A program made the translations under genes and the position numbers. From JBCAXA01 sp039183535 (GTDB lineage Bacteria > Pseudomonadota > Gammaproteobacteria > Steroidobacterales > Woeseiaceae): 7,060 nucleotides of DNA. The stretch spans positions 1 to 7,060 of the forward strand of contig JBCDBO010000137.1 in the NCBI GenBank assembly GCA_039183535.1, written 5' to 3'. Positions 1-6,307 of this stretch are shown piece by piece. Position 1 is the stretch's first letter; the number at the start of each line of letters is the position of its first letter. The notes beneath the pieces were generated by a model. That model saw nothing but the letters and a program-made list of their open reading frames with translations. It searched no databases and was not told where the DNA came from.

Positions 1-304
1 CGCGGCGTATGGTTGTCGATGGCGAGTACCGCCTTGGCAACATTTCGGATCAGCCGATTACCGAGTTCATGCTGAGCTGGGCGCAGGGTAATAGCGTGAC
101 CTACACGTTGGCGGGCAGTCGGGAGCAGCGTCGCTACGCAGCGTTGAATGCCGTTCATGTCACATTGACGGAGCCGCTGTTGCCGACTGCCCGCCAACGT
201 GTAGGTCACGCTATTACCCTGCGCCCAGCTCAGCATGAACTCGGTAATCGGCTGATCCGAAATGTTGCCAAGGCGGTACTCGCCATCGACAACCATACGC
301 CGCG
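1..304. repeat. Perfect 122-bp inverted repeat with 60-nt loop (probable fold-back artefact)
   Basis: Bases 1-122 are the exact reverse complement of 183-304 (position i pairs with 305-i), with 123-182 as the loop. Just inside the perfect arms, eight of the next twelve positions still pair, including CAGCG (126-130) against CGCTG (175-179). Both arms carry the same piece of the M1-peptidase coding sequence, once sense on each strand. A perfect palindrome inside a protein domain, at the very edge of the window and ending in a short imperfect microhomology, is the expected product of a 3' end snapping back and copying itself during amplification, library preparation or assembly. A genuine genomic palindrome is possible but would break the gene. 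Confidence 0.93.
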
Positions 305-2201
305 ACAGCGGATCGATATCAACGGTCAAGGTAACTGCACGAATTGCCGGTGGCCGCATCGCGTCGAAGACCTGCAGTTCACGCTCGTAATCGGCGCGCC
401 AGTCTGCGGCTCCGTCCGCGGACGTATACGTATTAACGATGTTGGTGTTGTAGAAAATGAAACCGCCGAGCGCTGCAAATGCGCTCAGCAATGCAACCGG
501 TGTAACGACAGTGCGCCGCGTTGCGGCGCTTCGTACGGCTCGAAGGCGCGCTCGGAGACCGTACTCGGCGCCTCGCGGCCACAGTTGGTAGCCCACCAGT
601 ACCAACAAAACGGCGAGTAGCGTCCAGTACAGGTGATACGAGACCAGTGCCGGCAGATAGTGGCCAAGACCGTTCATGTCCGAGTAAATGGCCTCGGGCC
701 CCTCGGAGTATCGCCATAGATGATGCTCGAGCCCGAGCTGCGGCAAGACCAAACTCGCGACAACGTAGGCGGCGAAAACGAGCATACCGATGTACTTGCC
801 GGGGCTCAGGACTTGGATCAGTAACGACAATACCGCCACCAGCATCGCTGGCAGTAGATACTGCAGGGACAAGGTCTGCGCGTAGACCGACCACTCGTAG
901 TCGGTATAGCCCGACGCCGTTTGATAGATGACGGCGATGAGCACGCCAACACCGAGCAAGCCGGCAATGACGGCCCACAACGCAAACAGCTTGGGCAGAT
1001 ATAAGAGCGCATTGCGGATGGGCGATGCGTCGATCAGTAACGCGACACCGGTTTGCCGCTCCCGCCAAACCGATTCGGCGGTGTAGTACGCCACGACGAT
1101 TAGGATGAGCAGAGACAACGCGCCCTGGATCGTCTCGGACAACATGCGTGTCAGCGGCCAGCTGCGCGTCCCGTAGTAGCCATCGCCCGACACAAGCGCA
1201 GCGATTAGCATGAACGCGGTCAGCAAACTCAGGATGACGAACGCGGGGTTACCGATCAGTTGCAGCGTTTCCAGCTTGGTTCGCGCGAGTAATTGCTGCA
1301 GCACCAACGGCAAAGTCAGCGTCGGCGAGCGTCGGCGTCGTTGGATCAACGCTCGCAAGCGGCGACGTCCATGCTTGGCTTTGACCCGGCCGGGTCGGGT
1401 CTCTTTGCGCTCGTCATGAAAGCGCGAAAACAACACCGCCACCGCGACGGTGACACCCAGCCAGATGAAGCGATTCAACCGCAACAATCCGTCGAACGGC
1501 ACCAACAGCGTATTTTTCTCGGTCGCCGACCAATAGCGTGTCGATTCGGCGAAGGCGCTAAGACCAAACGGATCGAGCAACGCCGCGAGCGAGCGTGTAC
1601 TTGGGTCATCGAGCAGTGTGCTAGCCACTTCGTAAAGAACAAAAAAAGCCACCAAACCGAGGTACATACCCATCATCGAGCGCACGGTGTGCGCCAGCGC
1701 AAACAACAGGACCGCGCAAAAGAACAAATTCGGTAGTACGAACACCAAATAGGCCCAGGCGTACGGCGTCAGCGCGAGTGGCCCCCGCAGCGCAGGCGAG
1801 ACGTCTGGCCAGTACGGACCGAGTAGCGTGCCCACTGACACAAACAAAAACGCCAGGCTGGCAATCGCCATTGCCCCGAGCAAAGCGCCCCAGCGACGCG
1901 CATTACCCGCTACCGGTGTGGCGAGCACCAAGCCATCCATCCGGTGCGTGCGATCGCGCGTCGCCGCCCGACCGACGAAATGACCGACTAAGAACATCGC
2001 AATAATGCTGAGCACCAAGTGGGTGACGACAATCGCATAAGGCCCGTTGACGAGTGTCGTGATGCCACGGGCACGTTGCACGTTCGTCGATGCGGTCGCG
2101 ATAACGCCAGCGCCGAGCAGCAACAAGGCGGTAACGACAAACGCGGGTTGCCGACTTTGATAGCGCAGCTCGAACCAGAACAACGCGATCAGTTGCCGCA
2201 T
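1..2201 (-). CDS. ABC-2 type permease fused to M1-family aminopeptidase, 5' part (runs off left edge)
   Basis: The reading frame is open from the ATG at 2201 to the window edge, 733 codons without a stop. Residues 1-545 form a polytopic permease with about twelve hydrophobic helices (near 20-40, 58-80, 108-128, 148-172, 178-195, 243-260, 321-340, 358-375, 402-428, 446-465, 469-488 and 516-540). A further helix lies near 564-584. From about 615 the chain becomes soluble and resembles the N-terminal beta domain of M1 aminopeptidases (VTLTVDID, then YRLGNISDQPI). Known fusions of this type are about 1,100-1,200 residues, so the HEXXH...E zinc site lies beyond the window. The start overlaps the ATPase gene by 13 nt, so the two are probably translationally coupled and the proteins likely form one inner-membrane transporter; the substrate is unknown. 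Only 183-2201 (residues 1-673) is trustworthy. Below 183 the frame runs into the fold-back and its translation (from QQRLRQCDMNG on) is not real protein. Confidence 0.86.
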   Translation of the reverse strand, partial: MRQLIALFWFELRYQSRQPAFVVTALLLLGAGVIATASTNVQRARGITTLVNGPYAIVVTHLVLSIIAMFLVGHFVGRAATRDRTHRMDGLVLATPVAGNARRWGALLGAMAIASLAFLFVSVGTLLGPYWPDVSPALRGPLALTPYAWAYLVFVLPNLFFCAVLLFALAHTVRSMMGMYLGLVAFFVLYEVASTLLDDPSTRSLAALLDPFGLSAFAESTRYWSATEKNTLLVPFDGLLRLNRFIWLGVTVAVAVLFSRFHDERKETRPGRVKAKHGRRRLRALIQRRRRSPTLTLPLVLQQLLARTKLETLQLIGNPAFVILSLLTAFMLIAALVSGDGYYGTRSWPLTRMLSETIQGALSLLILIVVAYYTAESVWRERQTGVALLIDASPIRNALLYLPKLFALWAVIAGLLGVGVLIAVIYQTASGYTDYEWSVYAQTLSLQYLLPAMLVAVLSLLIQVLSPGKYIGMLVFAAYVVASLVLPQLGLEHHLWRYSEGPEAIYSDMNGLGHYLPALVSYHLYWTLLAVLLVLVGYQLWPRGAEYGLRARLRAVRSAATRRTVVTPVALLSAFAALGGFIFYNTNIVNTYTSADGAADWRADYERELQVFDAMRPPAIRAVTLTVDIDPLSRRMVVDGEYRLGNISDQPITEFMLSWAQGNSVTYTLAGSRQQRLRQCDMNGIQRCVATLLPTARQRVGHAITLRPAQHELGNRLIRNVAKAVLAIDNHTP

Positions 2202-3067
2202 TGCGCCGTCGTTAACGTATGGAAGTAAACATCTTCGAGGTCCGGTACGACGGCCTCGAACCCTTCGCCCGGCGAGCGATCGGCGACGTACCGGACGACC
2301 GGCTCGCCCGCCTGTAAGCGCGTCGAGATGTACCGCGGATCTTGACTCGCCACGTCGAGTTCCTGATGCGAGATTCGCTTGCACCAAAGGCACTCGTGCA
2401 GATTTTCGATCAACACCGACGGTGCACCGCTGCGGACAACGCGGCCGCTAACGAGTATTGCAAGATCGGCGCATAACTCCTCGACATCGTCGACGATATG
2501 GGTAGAGAGCAGAATCACTTTATCGCGTGACAGCTCCGCCAATAAGCGATGAAACCGATTGCGCTCGGCCGGATCGAGCCCCGCCGTCGGCTCATCGACG
2601 ATTAGCAACTGCGGATCGCCAAGCAATGCTTGTGCAATACCGAAACGTTGCCGCATTCCGCCTGAGAACGTACTCACCGAGCGATGGCGATCGGCGTAAA
2701 GGTTAGTTCGCTCGAGCAAGGCCTGCACTTCGCCCGTGCGAGCCGTTTTGTCGCGCATGCCCTTCAGGATCGCAAGGTGCTCCAGCAAGTTGTACGCAGA
2801 AACGCGCGGGTACACGCCGAAATCCTGTGGTAGGTAACCCAGCGATTCACGCAGCGCGCTGGGGTGTGCCAGCACGTCGATGTCGGCAAAACGAATACCA
2901 CCACAACTTGGCTGCTGCAGCGTTGCCAGGGTGCGCATTAGCGTCGATTTACCAGCGCCGTTCGGCCCAAGCAGCCCGAAAATTCCCGGGCTTATCGTCA
3001 AGCTGACGTCATCCAGCGCAACGACACCGTTCGCGTAGGTCTTGCTAACGTTGTCGATGGTTAGCAC
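2189..3067 (-). CDS. ABC transporter ATP-binding protein
   Basis: This is a single nucleotide-binding domain of 292 residues from the GTG at 3067. It has Walker A GPNGAGKST (34-42), a Q-loop glutamine in YLPQDFG (Q81), the signature SGGMRQ (135-140), Walker B LLIVDE (154-159), a D-loop GLDP (163-166) and the H-loop histidine in STHI (H190). The sequence around the Q-loop (YLPQDFGVYPRVSA) and the ending EDVYFHTL are typical of ATPases paired with ABC-2 permeases. All catalytic residues are intact. A GTG at 3091 would add eight residues (MRRLRVGA), but family members normally begin as MLTIDNVSKTYANG does from 3067; neither start has a good Shine-Dalgarno sequence. The gene lies 30 nt after the MarR stop and its 3' end overlaps the permease start, so all three are probably one transcript. 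The protein should power the permease/M1 protein from the cytoplasmic side. Confidence 0.93.
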   Translation of the reverse strand: MLTIDNVSKTYANGVVALDDVSLTISPGIFGLLGPNGAGKSTLMRTLATLQQPSCGGIRFADIDVLAHPSALRESLGYLPQDFGVYPRVSAYNLLEHLAILKGMRDKTARTGEVQALLERTNLYADRHRSVSTFSGGMRQRFGIAQALLGDPQLLIVDEPTAGLDPAERNRFHRLLAELSRDKVILLSTHIVDDVEELCADLAILVSGRVVRSGAPSVLIENLHECLWCKRISHQELDVASQDPRYISTRLQAGEPVVRYVADRSPGEGFEAVVPDLEDVYFHTLTTAQCGN

Positions 3068-3097
3068 GGCGCCGACCCGCAAACGCCGCACCCGGGT

Positions 3098-3580
3098 TCA
3101 TTCGCCATGGGCATCGCTCGGCATACGTTCGGATAGCGGTGTCGCAGCCAGCGCGCGATCCGCTTGCTGCACGAGCGCGTCCATATCGAGCGATAACTCG
3201 GCGAACAGGTGCTGGTAGGACTCGATCAGCAACGGCAAAAACCGTTGCAGTTTTTCGCCCTCGGCACGGCCGGCGTCGGTCAGGTCGATCAAACTGCGCC
3301 GGCCATCGCTTGGGTCGGGCTGAGCCATCGCGTAATCGTGTTGATACAACCAGCGCAGTCGCTGGGCCGTTAGTTGGTGGGAGTAGCGCAAGCGTTGCGC
3401 GATGTCAGCCTGCGAGCGCGGCCCCTCGGAATACAGCAACTGAACGATACCCATGACCTTGGTCACGATGCGTAGCCCGCGCGTCGCCATCGCATCGGCC
3501 ATATCGGCGTACAGGCGCTCAGACAGCTGGGTAACACGGAGGGCGAAAGCGGCCTTGGTGTCGAGAAATTGCGGGTTCAT
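3098..3580 (-). CDS. MarR-family transcriptional regulator
   Basis: The protein has 160 residues, the usual MarR length. The winged helix-turn-helix spans about residues 38-105: GPRSQADIAQRL leads into the recognition helix (SHQLTAQRLRWLYQHDY, about 67-83). The wing follows with PDPSDGRRSLIDLTDAG, the hallmark D-x-x-D-G-R-R...L-T-x-x-G pattern (D89, D92, G93, R94, R95). The flanking N- and C-terminal helices would form the dimer interface. It is the first gene of the operon with the ABC ATPase and the permease/M1 fusion, so it probably autoregulates and controls transport in response to a small ligand, as many MarR proteins do; the ligand is unknown. The ATG at 3580 lies 27 nt from a 12-bp palindrome that is a candidate operator. 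No strong Shine-Dalgarno sequence precedes it. Confidence 0.9.
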   Translation of the reverse strand: MNPQFLDTKAAFALRVTQLSERLYADMADAMATRGLRIVTKVMGIVQLLYSEGPRSQADIAQRLRYSHQLTAQRLRWLYQHDYAMAQPDPSDGRRSLIDLTDAGRAEGEKLQRFLPLLIESYQHLFAELSLDMDALVQQADRALAATPLSERMPSDAHGE

Positions 3581-3789
3581 CGGGTTCGGATACGATTTTC
3601 GCTATTTATTGCGCAATATGTTGCGTATTTATTTGAGCGATTGCAAGCGCCTTGTTTACGGGCGCTTTCGCGGCGTACAGAAGCGTTGGCGCCGAACAAA
3701 CGGAACGGAGCGCCCCGTTCAGGGCTTGACTACGCGTCCAACTCGGCGACGATGAGCAATACGGTGACACGGAAACAACAACAAAACCG
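3581..3789. promoter_or_regulatory. Divergent intergenic region between the MarR operon and the DUF6265 gene
   Basis: This 209-nt region must hold promoters for both directions. The part next to the MarR gene (about 3595-3640) is clearly more AT-rich than the surrounding DNA. Reading the minus strand, TTGCAA (3646-3641) followed 17 nt later by CAACAT is a weak sigma70-like pair. On the plus strand, TTGACT (3726-3731) is a decent -35 but has no good -10 at normal spacing. Two short hairpins occur: AAGCGCC (3645-3651) with GGCGCTT (3661-3667), and GAACGG (3703-3708) with CCGTTC (3715-3720). I cannot fix the transcription starts from sequence alone. Confidence 0.4.
3607..3618. promoter_or_regulatory. 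12-bp palindrome TATTGCGCAATA, candidate MarR operator
   Basis: TATTGCGCAATA is its own reverse complement and lies 27-38 nt upstream of the MarR start codon, downstream of the weak TTGCAA/CAACAT promoter-like pair. A second TTGCG lies 12 nt away (3621-3625), and the 8-bp direct repeat TATTTATT flanks the site (3603-3610 and 3626-3633). MarR proteins commonly bind AT-rich palindromes overlapping their own promoters, so autoregulation here is a reasonable guess, but no known consensus is matched. Confidence 0.4.
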
Positions 3790-4275
3790 ATGTTGAATCG
3801 CAAAACCAACAGTCATTTCACTCGGTCGACGCTAGCCGCCGCTTTAACCTTGCTCTGCATAACGTCCACAGCGTCGCCGACCGAATCAACGCACACACTG
3901 CCAACCTGGCTGGTCGGTTGTTGGGTCTCGGCCGATGGCACATCGCTTGAGGCATGGTCGCAAGACAGCGACGACACGTTGATCGGTTTCTCGAGCATCG
4001 TTACCGACGGTCGGGTGTCGTTTTACGAAATGATGAGCCTTCGGCTTGACGACGACGGTCGGCTGATTTTTACGGCCTACCCGTCGAATCAACCCGGTGG
4101 GTCGTTCCCGGCCGTAGATCAAGACGAATCCAGTGTCGTGTTCCAGAATGAGGCGCACGACTTTCCGCAACGGATTCGCTACCGCCGCGCGGACGATCAA
4201 CTCATTGCCGACATCGCATTCGCGAGCGGGGAAAACCAAATCGATTTCAACAAAACGCAGTGCGCCGACGAATGA
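3790..4275 (+). CDS. Exported DUF6265-family protein
   Basis: The protein has 161 residues. It starts with a basic segment, a hydrophobic core (about 14-25) and a small-residue region (TSTASPTES), which reads as a Sec signal peptide cleaved near residues 27-30. The mature part matches the pattern I recall for DUF6265: LVGCW (41-45), EAW (54-56), then YEMMSLRLDDDGRLIFTAYP (79-98), and the diagnostic FQNEAHDFPQRIRYRR (118-133) with its H-D-F-P-Q core. The family is a small predicted beta-barrel or lipocalin-like fold of unknown function. The ATG at 3790 is preceded only by a weak purine stretch (CGGAAAC, about 15 nt upstream). An ATG at 3752 is out of frame and stops after 14 codons. The DUF998-like gene follows after 35 nt on the same strand, probably on one transcript. 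Confidence 0.82.
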   Translation: MLNRKTNSHFTRSTLAAALTLLCITSTASPTESTHTLPTWLVGCWVSADGTSLEAWSQDSDDTLIGFSSIVTDGRVSFYEMMSLRLDDDGRLIFTAYPSNQPGGSFPAVDQDESSVVFQNEAHDFPQRIRYRRADDQLIADIAFASGENQIDFNKTQCADE

Positions 4276-4310
4276 GCGCGAAACCGTTAGCGTCGATGAG
4301 GTAGGCGGCT

Positions 4311-4922
4311 ATGCGAAAACTACGGGCACCGCTGCTCCGCTTCGCACTGTTCAGCGCCATCACGACGCTGATTCTGCATGTCGTCGTGCTACTGGGGAAC
4401 GGTCTCGACCCAATTGCGACGCCGATACGGCGCCTCAGTATCGGTCGGTGGGCCGAGCTGCAGCATGTCGCGCTGATGCTGTTCGGGCTCGCCCATATCG
4501 CGCTGGCCATTGCGATTGGTGGCCTGCGCGACGGCCGTTTATGGCCCATCGCGCGCGTCTGCCTGCTGCTGAGCGGCATCGGTCACTTTTACGTCGCTGC
4601 TGACTTTGCCTCAGCGGCGAGCCTCGCCCAACCGAACACGATTAGCAACGACCCGCTGTGGGTCGTCGCGAGTTTGACCGGCCTAGCGATGGGTATGATG
4701 CAGCCGGGTTTGTCGCGCCTCTCTCTCGGCGTCGGGCTGTTCGGCGTTGTCTGCCTCGGTATCTGGTTATTGCTAATCCCACTTAACTTGCTGGTGACCC
4801 CGGCTTGGCTCGGCGGCTACGAGCGCTTGGTCGGCGGCGTTTATGTCCTCTGGATGATCGGTGTATCGACATCGCTGCTCGGAGCCGCCGTTCGGGCGCA
4901 ACGCTACGAATCGGCGCACTAG
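4311..4922 (+). CDS. DUF998-like integral membrane protein
   Basis: The protein has 203 residues and about six predicted transmembrane helices (near 11-30, 48-70, 76-100, 116-132, 137-160 and 172-192). The loop after the first helix reads DPIATPIRRLSIGRWAELQ (33-51), which resembles the P-x-S/R-x-L-S-x-G-R-x-x-W-L-Q pattern typical of DUF998; that and the topology are my basis for the family call. No enzymatic residues are evident and the function of the family is not established. GAGG at 4298-4301, nine nt before the ATG, supports the start. It lies 35 nt downstream of the DUF6265 gene, suggesting co-transcription. It could instead belong to another small six-helix family, since the evidence is short-motif recognition. 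Confidence 0.75.
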   Translation: MRKLRAPLLRFALFSAITTLILHVVVLLGNGLDPIATPIRRLSIGRWAELQHVALMLFGLAHIALAIAIGGLRDGRLWPIARVCLLLSGIGHFYVAADFASAASLAQPNTISNDPLWVVASLTGLAMGMMQPGLSRLSLGVGLFGVVCLGIWLLLIPLNLLVTPAWLGGYERLVGGVYVLWMIGVSTSLLGAAVRAQRYESAH

Positions 4923-5087
4923 CGGCTGACGGTCGACGTCTCGGCCTGTCTACCAACCGAATCCGGCCCTAAAGCAGCGCTGTCTCGGCCGATCATCACA
5001 ATGCATCACGAATAATCACCGAATTCCAACGACGTCATCGACGTCTGGTTCGATGCTGGCGCTCCCGATCTGATCAAGGAGCATGCA
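4923..5087 (+). promoter_or_regulatory. Intergenic region before the DJ-1/PfpI gene, possible promoter
   Basis: This 165-nt gap separates the membrane-protein gene from the DJ-1/PfpI gene and shows no hairpin with a T-run, so there is no obvious terminator. AATAAT (5011-5016) could be a -10 but lacks a recognisable -35 at 16-18 nt. Two GACGTC palindromes three nt apart (5031-5036 and 5040-5045) sit just downstream, a plausible regulator site. GTCTCGGCC occurs twice (4938-4946 and 4982-4990). Confidence 0.25.
5076..5081 (+). promoter_or_regulatory. Ribosome binding site AAGGAG of the DJ-1/PfpI gene
   Basis: AAGGAG lies six nt before the ATG at 5088. It is the strongest Shine-Dalgarno sequence in the window and fixes this start. 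The same frame stays open back to the TAA at 5013-5015, but that stretch contains no ATG, GTG or TTG. Confidence 0.8.
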
Positions 5088-5858
5088 ATGCATCGAATCG
5101 CCTTACTCGGCGCCGCACTGCTTGGCAGCGCGACCTTAGCGCTGCCAACTGCCGCGCAGGCGGACGACGCGCAGCCAACGGTTCTATTCATCGTGTCGGC
5201 CCACGAACACGGCTACTGGCTGCCCGAAGTCCTAACGCCATACAAAATCCTGACCGATGCCGGGATCGACGTGGTATTCGCAACGCCCGGTGGCCGCCCT
5301 GGCGTACCGGCCGGCGACGATTGGATGAGCAACGACGAGCGCGAAACGCTGGCGAGCCTCACCGCGACGCTCGCGGCGCCCAATCGCCTCGCCGATATCG
5401 ATCCAGCGGACTTCGATGCCTTGTACGTGCCCGGTGGGGCTGGGCCAATGTTCGATCTGTTCGATCACCCGCACGTCAATCGCATCACGGCAACGCTGTA
5501 CGAAGACGGTAAACCGGTCGCAGCGGACTGCCACGGCCCGGTGGCCTTCGCCGCCGTACGGCTTAGCAACGGTGAGCTCATGGTTCGCAACAAACGACTC
5601 ACGGCCAAATCGAACGCAGAAGAAGGCGACTGGGCCAGAGCCAATTACCCGTTCTTATTGGAAGACAAGCTGATGGCGGTCAACGCGCGCTTTAGCGCAG
5701 CAGCACCGTACGAACCATGGGTCGTTCAAGACGGTCACTTGCTAACCGGCCAAAACCCAGCGTCGGCCGGACCGCTGGCGCAAACCTTGGTCACGATGCT
5801 GACCGCCAACGACCAACCCTCAGAAAATTCCTTACCGACTAACGGAGTCAAACAATGA
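5088..5858 (+). CDS. Exported DJ-1/PfpI-family protein (class I glutamine amidotransferase-like)
   Basis: The protein has 256 residues. Residues 1-25 form a classical Sec signal peptide ending AQA-DD, so the mature protein is probably periplasmic, whereas most DJ-1/Hsp31 relatives are cytoplasmic. The fold is recognisable from TVLFIVSAHE (31-40), GYWLPEVLTPY (42-52) with the conserved acidic E47, AGIDVVFATPGG (58-69), YVPGGAGPMFDL (113-124) and the nucleophile-elbow motif AADCHGPVAF (145-154). C148 is the only cysteine in the whole protein and H149 follows it, as in the Hsp31-like branch. Characterised members of that branch are glyoxalase III/deglycase or chaperone proteins; the substrate here is unknown. 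The C-terminal tail after about 240 is polar and probably disordered. The stop codon overlaps the start of the next gene (ATGA), indicating translational coupling to the NTF2-like protein. Confidence 0.9.
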   Translation: MHRIALLGAALLGSATLALPTAAQADDAQPTVLFIVSAHEHGYWLPEVLTPYKILTDAGIDVVFATPGGRPGVPAGDDWMSNDERETLASLTATLAAPNRLADIDPADFDALYVPGGAGPMFDLFDHPHVNRITATLYEDGKPVAADCHGPVAFAAVRLSNGELMVRNKRLTAKSNAEEGDWARANYPFLLEDKLMAVNARFSAAAPYEPWVVQDGHLLTGQNPASAGPLAQTLVTMLTANDQPSENSLPTNGVKQ

Positions 5859-6292
5859 AACGACAGGTAACCATTGCCCTCGCCTGCTTACTGCTCACCC
5901 CAACTGCGTTCGCACAATCCAACACCCTTACTGATCGCGAACAAATTAAGGCAGCGATGGAGTGCTTTTACCAATGGGACCTGCACGGCGGTGCCGAGCA
6001 CTCATCGCAGTGCATCGCACCGACCGTGCTGTACCACCGTATCGACCAAGACGGACAACACTCGTATGGCACACCACCGCTCGATAACGAGACCGGTAAG
6101 GGCGCCGACGCCGTTATCCACAACCTGCTCGACATCGATATCTACAATGACATGGCAGTTGTTACATCGCTGCACCGCTACCAACCCGAAGCGCCGCAAA
6201 ATACTTACGTGAAAAACATTGTGCTGTATAAGCTCGCCGACGGTTGGCGTATCACCAATGTCACCTGGGGCCGAGTCACAAATCGGCAGTAG
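5855..6292 (+). CDS. Exported NTF2-like (putative lumazine-binding type) protein
   Basis: The protein has 145 residues. A Sec signal peptide covers 1-20 (cleavage AFA-QS). The mature domain has the alpha-then-beta layout of small NTF2-like proteins: an opening helix (DREQIKAAMECFYQWDLHGG), a mid-chain strand (VLYHRI) and a C-terminal sheet (MAVVTSLHRY, YVKNIVLYKLADGWRITNVTW). The ending, K-L-A-D-G-W-R-I-T-N-V, is typical of putative lumazine-binding and SnoaL/NTF2-like families. C37 and C53 are the only cysteines of the mature chain and could form a disulfide in the periplasm. GGAG at 5844-5847 lies seven nt before the ATG, and the start overlaps the DJ-1/PfpI stop by four bases. The family includes enzymes and pure binding proteins, so no function can be assigned. 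A terminator hairpin follows 15 nt after the stop. Confidence 0.8.
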   Translation: MKRQVTIALACLLLTPTAFAQSNTLTDREQIKAAMECFYQWDLHGGAEHSSQCIAPTVLYHRIDQDGQHSYGTPPLDNETGKGADAVIHNLLDIDIYNDMAVVTSLHRYQPEAPQNTYVKNIVLYKLADGWRITNVTWGRVTNRQ

Positions 6293-6307
6293 TCGCGGCG
6301 GCGATCC

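Noticed and set aside
1..304. Inverted repeat as a transposon end, invertible switch or CRISPR-like element
   Set aside because: The arms are protein-coding sequence of the same gene. There is no transposase, recombinase or target-site duplication, and the geometry fits a fold-back better.
9..620. Plus-strand open frame of 203 codons starting MVVDGEYRLGN
   Set aside because: Its first ~60 codons are the fold-back copy of the M1 domain, and the rest is antisense to the permease gene. It is not an independent gene.
433..1068. Minus-strand open frame of 211 codons
   Set aside because: It is extremely rich in R, C and A, has no domain pattern, and lies in another frame of the permease coding sequence, which reads as clear transmembrane helices.
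1293..1736. Plus-strand open frame of 147 codons
   Set aside because: It is antisense to the permease and rich in R, Q and H, typical of a shadow frame in GC-rich DNA.
3091..3091. GTG at 3091 as the ABC ATPase start
   Set aside because: It adds an unusual MRRLRVGA leader without a ribosome binding site. The GTG at 3067 gives the usual family N-terminus, although 3091 cannot be excluded.
3726..3760. TTGACT as the -35 of a strong plus-strand promoter
   Set aside because: No -10-like hexamer appears 16-18 nt downstream, so I did not call it as a separate promoter.
3886..4239. Minus-strand open frame of 117 codons
   Set aside because: It is antisense to the DUF6265 gene, whose motif and signal peptide are clear.
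4133..4603. Plus-strand open frame bridging the DUF6265 and DUF998-like genes
   Set aside because: It overlaps two well-supported genes in another frame, has an Arg/Ala-rich composition and no recognisable motif.
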